A stretch of DNA of 64,000 bases from Ralstonia sp. TCR112 (GTDB lineage: Bacteria > Pseudomonadota > Gammaproteobacteria > Burkholderiales > Burkholderiaceae), in assembly GCF_007997035.1 (NCBI RefSeq), contig NZ_VOSS01000003.1, positions 1 to 64,000 of the forward strand, written 5' to 3'. Of this stretch, positions 60,140 through 64,000 are shown in pieces. The notes beneath the pieces were generated by a model. The model was not told the origin of the DNA. It did not search any database and saw only the letters and a program-made list of their open reading frames with translations. A program made the translations under genes and the position numbers. Position 1 is the first letter of the stretch. The number at the start of each line of letters is the position of its first letter.

Positions 60140-61033
60140 TCAGGCGCGCGGCGCGGGCAGGGCGAGGGATCGCGCTTCCAGGATGCGCTCGGCGACTTCG
60201 GCAAAGCCGCCGCCGCCTTCGGCCTCAGTGAGGTACGTCGGCGGTACGGGCAGCGTATCGATCACGTCCAGCACGTTGGCCACGCCCACCGAGAGCGGGA
60301 AGAATTCGAACATTGCCGCATCGTTGGCGGAGTCGCCCACGAAGACCCAGCGTTCGCGCTCGGCATGCAGGTCCAGGCCGAATGCGCGGCGCGCGAGCGA
60401 CACGCTGGCGCTCAGCTTGTCGTGCTTGCCGAACCAGCCGTTGACGTGAATCGAGCTGACGGTTGCGTGCATTCCGTGCGTGCGCATGATGTCGACGATG
60501 TGCTGCACGGCGTGCTGCGGCAGCGGCGGGACTTGCTCGGCATGATCGACAGCCAGATCGGCTGCGTGCCAGGCCTGATCCGTCGCCAGCGCTGAGCCCG
60601 GCACCGCCCGCCGGATTTCCGCACCGACTTCACGGATGCGCTCGAGATTGCGTGCGCGCGTTTGCGCGTCGTCAACAAAGTCAGTGGCGAGATGCCCGCG
60701 CGAATCGACGCGCATGGCAAACGCGCCGTTTTCGCCGATCACGGCATCGACGGGCCACAACCGCGCAATGACTTCGCACCAGGCAATCGACCGGCCCGTG
60801 ACCGGCACGACCTTGATGCCGGCGCGATGCAGGCGCTCCAGCGCGGAGTACGTCTGCGCGGGCAGCTTCCCCCTCGTGGTGAGGGTTCCATCCACGTCGG
60901 TGAAGACGCCTGTGATATTGCGCAGTGCATCATCCGGGAGCTGATGCAAGGGCAGCGGAACACGTCGCTCGGCGATGACCGGCGTGGTTTCAGGCGAGTC
61001 CGGAGCGGCAGGAGTGGCGGGTGGGGCGAGCAT
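60140..61033 (-). CDS. HAD-IIB family phosphatase
   Basis: 297 residues from the ATG at 61033. HAD motif 1 is [14 protein letters not shown] (catalytic Asp-x-Asp), motif 2 is [11 protein letters not shown], motif 3/4 is [16 protein letters not shown]. The cap region between follows the Cof type (IIB). Such enzymes release phosphate from sugars or other small molecules. A 40-residue Pro/Ala-rich N-terminus precedes the core. It is divergent from the ugp genes. Confidence 0.88.
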   Translation of the reverse strand: MLAPPATPAAPDSPETTPVIAERRVPLPLHQLPDDALRNITGVFTDVDGTLTTRGKLPAQTYSALERLHRAGIKVVPVTGRSIAWCEVIARLWPVDAVIGENGAFAMRVDSRGHLATDFVDDAQTRARNLERIREVGAEIRRAVPGSALATDQAWHAADLAVDHAEQVPPLPQHAVQHIVDIMRTHGMHATVSSIHVNGWFGKHDKLSASVSLARRAFGLDLHAERERWVFVGDSANDAAMFEFFPLSVGVANVLDVIDTLPVPPTYLTEAEGGGGFAEVAERILEARSLALPAPRA

Positions 61034-61142
61034 GCTGCGGGTGCAATAGAGAGTGTCTTCAATCCATTCTAACGGCCGTTGCAAGCCAAACCTTGGAGGG
61101 ATTTCCCGATTTCTTTGTGACAGAAAGCCAAGTAACATCCCG

Positions 61143-61160
61143 CTGTCATAAAAATGACCG
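61143..61160 (+). promoter_or_regulatory. Possible Pho box before ugpB
   Basis: CTGTCATAAAAATGACCG: the first seven bases match the PhoB half-site CTGTCAT exactly, followed by the AT spacer, but the second half is poor (three of seven). It lies 71 bases before the first ugpB ATG. The E. coli ugp operon is PhoB-controlled. Confidence 0.4.
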
Positions 61161-61230
61161 ACCGTGCATTTACAGTCGGCGCGCCGTGGGCGGAGCGAGG
61201 GAGCCCGCCGGGTCGAAACAAGGAGAAATG

Positions 61231-62547
61231 ATGTCGATCAAGAAGATTGCGGGGGCCGCAGCAGTACTGGCCGCGTGTACGTTTGCGCAGGGCGCGTACG
61301 CAGTGACGGAAATCCAGTGGTGGCATTCGATGGAAGGCGCCTTGAACGACAAGGTGAACGAGATCGCCACCAAGTTCAACGCCAGCCAGTCCGACTACAA
61401 GATCGTGCCGGTCTACAAGGGCCAGTACGATGAATCGCTGGCGGCGGGCATCGCGGCCTTCCGCGCCGGCAATGCACCGGCCATCCTGCAGGTGTTCGAG
61501 GTCGGTACCGCAACGATGATGAACGCCAAGGGCGCTATCGTGCCGGTCGCCAAGATCATGAAGGACGCCGGCGAGAAGTTTGACCCGAAGGCCTACGTGC
61601 CGGCCGTGGCGGGTTATTACACGTCGAACAAGGGCGAGATGCTGTCGTTCCCGTTCAACAGCTCGACGACGATCATGTATTACAACAAGGACGCCTTCAA
61701 GAAGGCCGGCCTTGACCCGAACAAGCCGCCCGCAACGTGGCAGGAAGTGGCTGTCGACGCGGCCAAGCTGAAGGCAGCGGGCGTGGCCTGCGGCTACACG
61801 ACCGACTGGCAGTCGTGGGTGCATCTGGAGAGCTTCTCGGCGTGGCACAACGTGTCGTTCGCCACGGAGAACAACGGCTTTGGTGGTGCCAAGGCTCGCT
61901 TGAACTTCAATGGCCCGGTGCAGATCAAGCACATCGAGAACCTGCAGGACATGCAGAAGAAGGGCTACTTCACCTACGCCGGCCGCAAGGACGAGCCGAA
62001 GGCGAAGTTCATCGCCGGCGAGTGCGCCATGCACACGGGTTCGTCGGCAGCGCTGGCGAACATCCGCAAGAACGCCAAGTTCAGCTTCAGCCCCGCACCG
62101 CTGCCGTACGAAGCCGGCGTGCCTGGAGCCCCGCAGAACACCATCATCGGCGGCGCTTCGCTGTGGGTGATGGGCGGCCACAAGGCTGAGGAGTACAAGG
62201 GCGTGGCGAAGTTCTTCACGTTCCTGTCGCGTCCCGAAGTGCAGGCCGACTGGCACCAGTCGACGGGTTATCTGCCTGTGACGCTGGAAGCGTATGAACT
62301 GACGAAAAAGTCCGGCTACTACGACAAGAACCCGGGCGCCGATGTGGCCGTCAAGCAGATGATCGTCAAGACGACCGACAAGTCGCGCGGCATCCGTCTG
62401 GGCAACTTCCCGCAGATTCGTCAGGTGATCGACGAAGAGCTGGAATCGGTCTGGGCCGGCAAGAAGACGCCGAAGGAAGCGCTGGACACGGCTGTGTCAC
62501 GCGGCAACGAGCTGCTCGTCCGCTTCGAAAAGACCGTCAAGGAATAA
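61231..62547 (+). CDS. ugpB: sn-glycerol-3-phosphate ABC transporter, periplasmic binding protein
   Basis: 438 residues from the ATG at 61231. The ATG at 61228 is adjacent, but AGGAG is better spaced for 61231. A signal peptide ends at AYA. The mature start [57 protein letters not shown] and [12 protein letters not shown] are UgpB-like. It binds glycerol 3-phosphate or its diesters for import. It is followed by a hairpin and the permease genes. Confidence 0.93.
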   Translation: MSIKKIAGAAAVLAACTFAQGAYAVTEIQWWHSMEGALNDKVNEIATKFNASQSDYKIVPVYKGQYDESLAAGIAAFRAGNAPAILQVFEVGTATMMNAKGAIVPVAKIMKDAGEKFDPKAYVPAVAGYYTSNKGEMLSFPFNSSTTIMYYNKDAFKKAGLDPNKPPATWQEVAVDAAKLKAAGVACGYTTDWQSWVHLESFSAWHNVSFATENNGFGGAKARLNFNGPVQIKHIENLQDMQKKGYFTYAGRKDEPKAKFIAGECAMHTGSSAALANIRKNAKFSFSPAPLPYEAGVPGAPQNTIIGGASLWVMGGHKAEEYKGVAKFFTFLSRPEVQADWHQSTGYLPVTLEAYELTKKSGYYDKNPGADVAVKQMIVKTTDKSRGIRLGNFPQIRQVIDEELESVWAGKKTPKEALDTAVSRGNELLVRFEKTVKE

Positions 62548-62570
62548 GCGCCGATTCAGCGCTCGTCTAA

Positions 62571-62613
62571 ACCGCCGGCCTCGTGCGCTTGCACCGGCCG
62601 GCGGTGCGTTTTT
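62571..62613 (+). terminator. Terminator-like hairpin between ugpB and ugpA
   Basis: ACCGCCGGCC (62571-62580) and GGCCGGCGGT (62596-62605), ten perfect pairs, then GCG and TTTTT. It ends 10 bases before the ugpA ATG. Probably partial termination, leaving more UgpB than permease. Confidence 0.7.
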
Positions 62614-62623
62614 GGAATGTCGC

Positions 62624-63505
62624 ATGGAAAAACGCGTCGTTTTTCGATCGCGCTGGCTGCCGTATGTGCTGGTGGCCCCGCAGATCGTCATCACTCTGGT
62701 GTTCTTCTTCTGGCCGGCCGGGCAAGCGCTGTATCAGTCGCTGCTGCGCCAGGATGCTTTCGGCATCAACCTCGAATTCGTGGGGCTGGAGAACTTTCAC
62801 GACCTCTTTGCTGATCCGACCTATCTCGGCTCGTTCCAGACCACAGCCGTGTTCGCCATTGGCGTCGCTCTGGTCGGTCTCGGCACTTCGCTGGCGCTGG
62901 CGTACTTTGCCGACCGTGCGCTGCGTGGCGCCACGTTCTACAAGACCCTGCTGATCTGGCCGTACGCGATTGCGCCGGCCGTTGCGGGCGTGCTGTGGAG
63001 CTTCCTCTTCAACCCCTCGCTGGGCATCGTCTCGTTCGTGATCCGCAAGTTGGGCGTGGACTGGAACTTCGTGCTCAACGGCGGGCAGGCGCTGACGCTG
63101 GTGGTCATCATCGCGGCCTGGAAGCAGATCAGCTACAACTTCCTCTTCTTCCTGGCGGGTCTGCAAAGCATTCCGAAGTCGCTGATGGAAGCGGCGGCCA
63201 TTGACGGCGCCGGGCCGTGGAAGCGCTTCTGGTCGATCGTGTTCCCGCTGCTGTCGCCTACCACGTTTTTCCTGATGGTGGTGAACGTCGTGTACGCGTT
63301 CTTCGACACCTTCGCCATCATCGATTCGGTCACGCAGGGCGGGCCGTTCAAGGCGACGGAGACGCTCGTGTTCAAGGTCTACCAAGACGGCGTGCGCGGT
63401 CTCGATATCGGCGGATCGGCGGCGCAGTCGGTGATCCTCATGGGCCTGGTGATCGTGCTGACGATCGTCCAGTTCCGCTACGTCGAACGCAAAGTCCAAT
63501 ACTGA
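62624..63505 (+). CDS. ugpA: sn-glycerol-3-phosphate ABC transporter, permease UgpA
   Basis: 293 residues from the ATG at 62624. Six hydrophobic segments, with [20 protein letters not shown] first. The EAA loop is [33 protein letters not shown]. It is the first permease of the ugp importer. The ugpE start follows 18 bases after its stop, with AAGGAGGG between. Confidence 0.95.
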   Translation: MEKRVVFRSRWLPYVLVAPQIVITLVFFFWPAGQALYQSLLRQDAFGINLEFVGLENFHDLFADPTYLGSFQTTAVFAIGVALVGLGTSLALAYFADRALRGATFYKTLLIWPYAIAPAVAGVLWSFLFNPSLGIVSFVIRKLGVDWNFVLNGGQALTLVVIIAAWKQISYNFLFFLAGLQSIPKSLMEAAAIDGAGPWKRFWSIVFPLLSPTTFFLMVVNVVYAFFDTFAIIDSVTQGGPFKATETLVFKVYQDGVRGLDIGGSAAQSVILMGLVIVLTIVQFRYVERKVQY

Positions 63506-63523
63506 AAGGAGGGCAACCGCACC

Positions 63524-64000
63524 ATGATTGAACGCCGTCCGTTCCTGGACTTCCTCACCCACGTCGTGCTGATTCTCGGTGTGATCGTCGTGGCGTTTCC
63601 GGTGTATGTCGTGTTCGTCGCGTCGTCGTTGACGGCCGAAGACGTGCTGCAGGCCCCCATGACGCTGATCCCCGGTCCGCACCTCATCGAAAACTACCGC
63701 ACGGTGCTCACGTCGGGCATGGGCAATTCGGCCACGCCAGTCGGCACCATGCTCATGAACAGCCTGATCATGGCGTTGGGCATCTCGCTCGGGAAGATCG
63801 CGATTTCGATCATCTCGGCCTTCGCGATCGTCTATTTCAAGTTCCCGCTGCGCAAGACATTCTTCTGGCTCATCTTCGTCACGTTGATGCTGCCGGTGGA
63901 AGTGCGGATCCTGCCCACGTACAAGGTTGTGTCGGATCTTGGCATGCTGAACAGCTACGCGGGCCTGACGATTCCGATCATCGCGTCGGCCACGGCCACG
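63524..64000 (+). CDS. ugpE: sn-glycerol-3-phosphate ABC transporter, permease UgpE (partial)
   Basis: The frame opens at the ATG at 63524 behind AAGGAGGG and stays open to the window end, so 159 residues are seen. It starts MIERRPFLDFLTHVVLILGV, has hydrophobic segments at about 12-32, 82-104 and 112-130, and resembles UgpE. The conserved EAA loop lies beyond the window. It pairs with UgpA in the inner membrane. Confidence 0.9.
   Translation, partial: MIERRPFLDFLTHVVLILGVIVVAFPVYVVFVASSLTAEDVLQAPMTLIPGPHLIENYRTVLTSGMGNSATPVGTMLMNSLIMALGISLGKIAISIISAFAIVYFKFPLRKTFFWLIFVTLMLPVEVRILPTYKVVSDLGMLNSYAGLTIPIIASATAT

Overview
The window is a GC-rich, densely packed stretch of ordinary chromosome. 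It comes from a betaproteobacterium of the Burkholderiaceae, most likely Ralstonia (the R. pickettii/insidiosa/mannitolilytica side of the genus). That assignment rests on gene content, gene order and recalled protein similarity; no database search was possible. I see no insertion sequence, prophage, integron, CRISPR array, rRNA or plasmid-type gene, and no convincing undescribed multi-gene system. The interest lies in regulatory architecture and a few aberrant genes.

Layout. 1-1958: the end of dnaX, then ybaB, a small ABM-fold gene and recR. 1976-8475: a porin divergent from a LysR regulator and a CoA-transferase gene, then an ABC importer of the nitrate/sulfonate/THI5 type whose substrate is unknown. 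8535-10469: a NemR-like repressor and an old-yellow-enzyme reductase, each preceded by a similar operator. 10487-16263: an NADPH:quinone oxidoreductase, then surE-pcm-nlpD-rpoS and a convergent endo/exonuclease-phosphatase family gene. 16322-18572: rlmD and a Bax-inhibitor-1 family membrane protein. 18941-28651: ndk-rlmN-pilW-rodZ-ispG-hisS-yfgM-bamB-der, an order shared with gammaproteobacteria. 28953-36497: hfq-hflX-hflK-hflC-DUF2065-hisZ-purA and a phosphoribosyltransferase. 36869-41167: tRNA-Leu(CAG), divergent rnr, rlmB and cobB. 41182-48978: tal, rpiA, yggX, argA and hrpA. 49095-54178: a YVTN propeller protein, a polysaccharide deacetylase-like protein, a sterol-desaturase-like protein, an EI24 protein, a molybdopterin-binding-domain protein and a rhodanese. 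54270-59624: a nitrogen-regulation block with two NtrC-type sites, a sigma-54 promoter, glnA, a DUF4124 gene, glnL and glnG. 59645-61033: a small helical protein and a HAD phosphatase. 61143-64000: a possible Pho box and ugpB-ugpA-ugpE, cut by the window end.

How the genes work together. NtrB/NtrC (glnL/glnG) would act on the sigma-54 promoter of glnA in the same block. SurE, Pcm, NlpD and RpoS form the classical stationary-phase and envelope cluster. PilW, RodZ, BamB and YfgM serve the envelope while IspG, HisS and Der serve isoprenoid synthesis, translation and ribosome assembly. Hfq, HflX and HflKC cover RNA regulation, ribosome rescue and FtsH control. HisZ and PurA feed histidine and purine synthesis.

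Most notable observations: (1) a one-base frameshift that detaches the basic tail of RNase R; (2) paired NemR-type operators with a regulator keeping only one of three redox cysteines of E. coli NemR; (3) -10 boxes 6-8 nt before surE, rlmB and hrpA, suggesting leaderless mRNAs; (4) a complete NtrC/sigma-54 control region upstream of glnA; (5) forced TTG start codons for hflX and rnr; (6) a terminator-like hairpin 11 nt before the hisS start.
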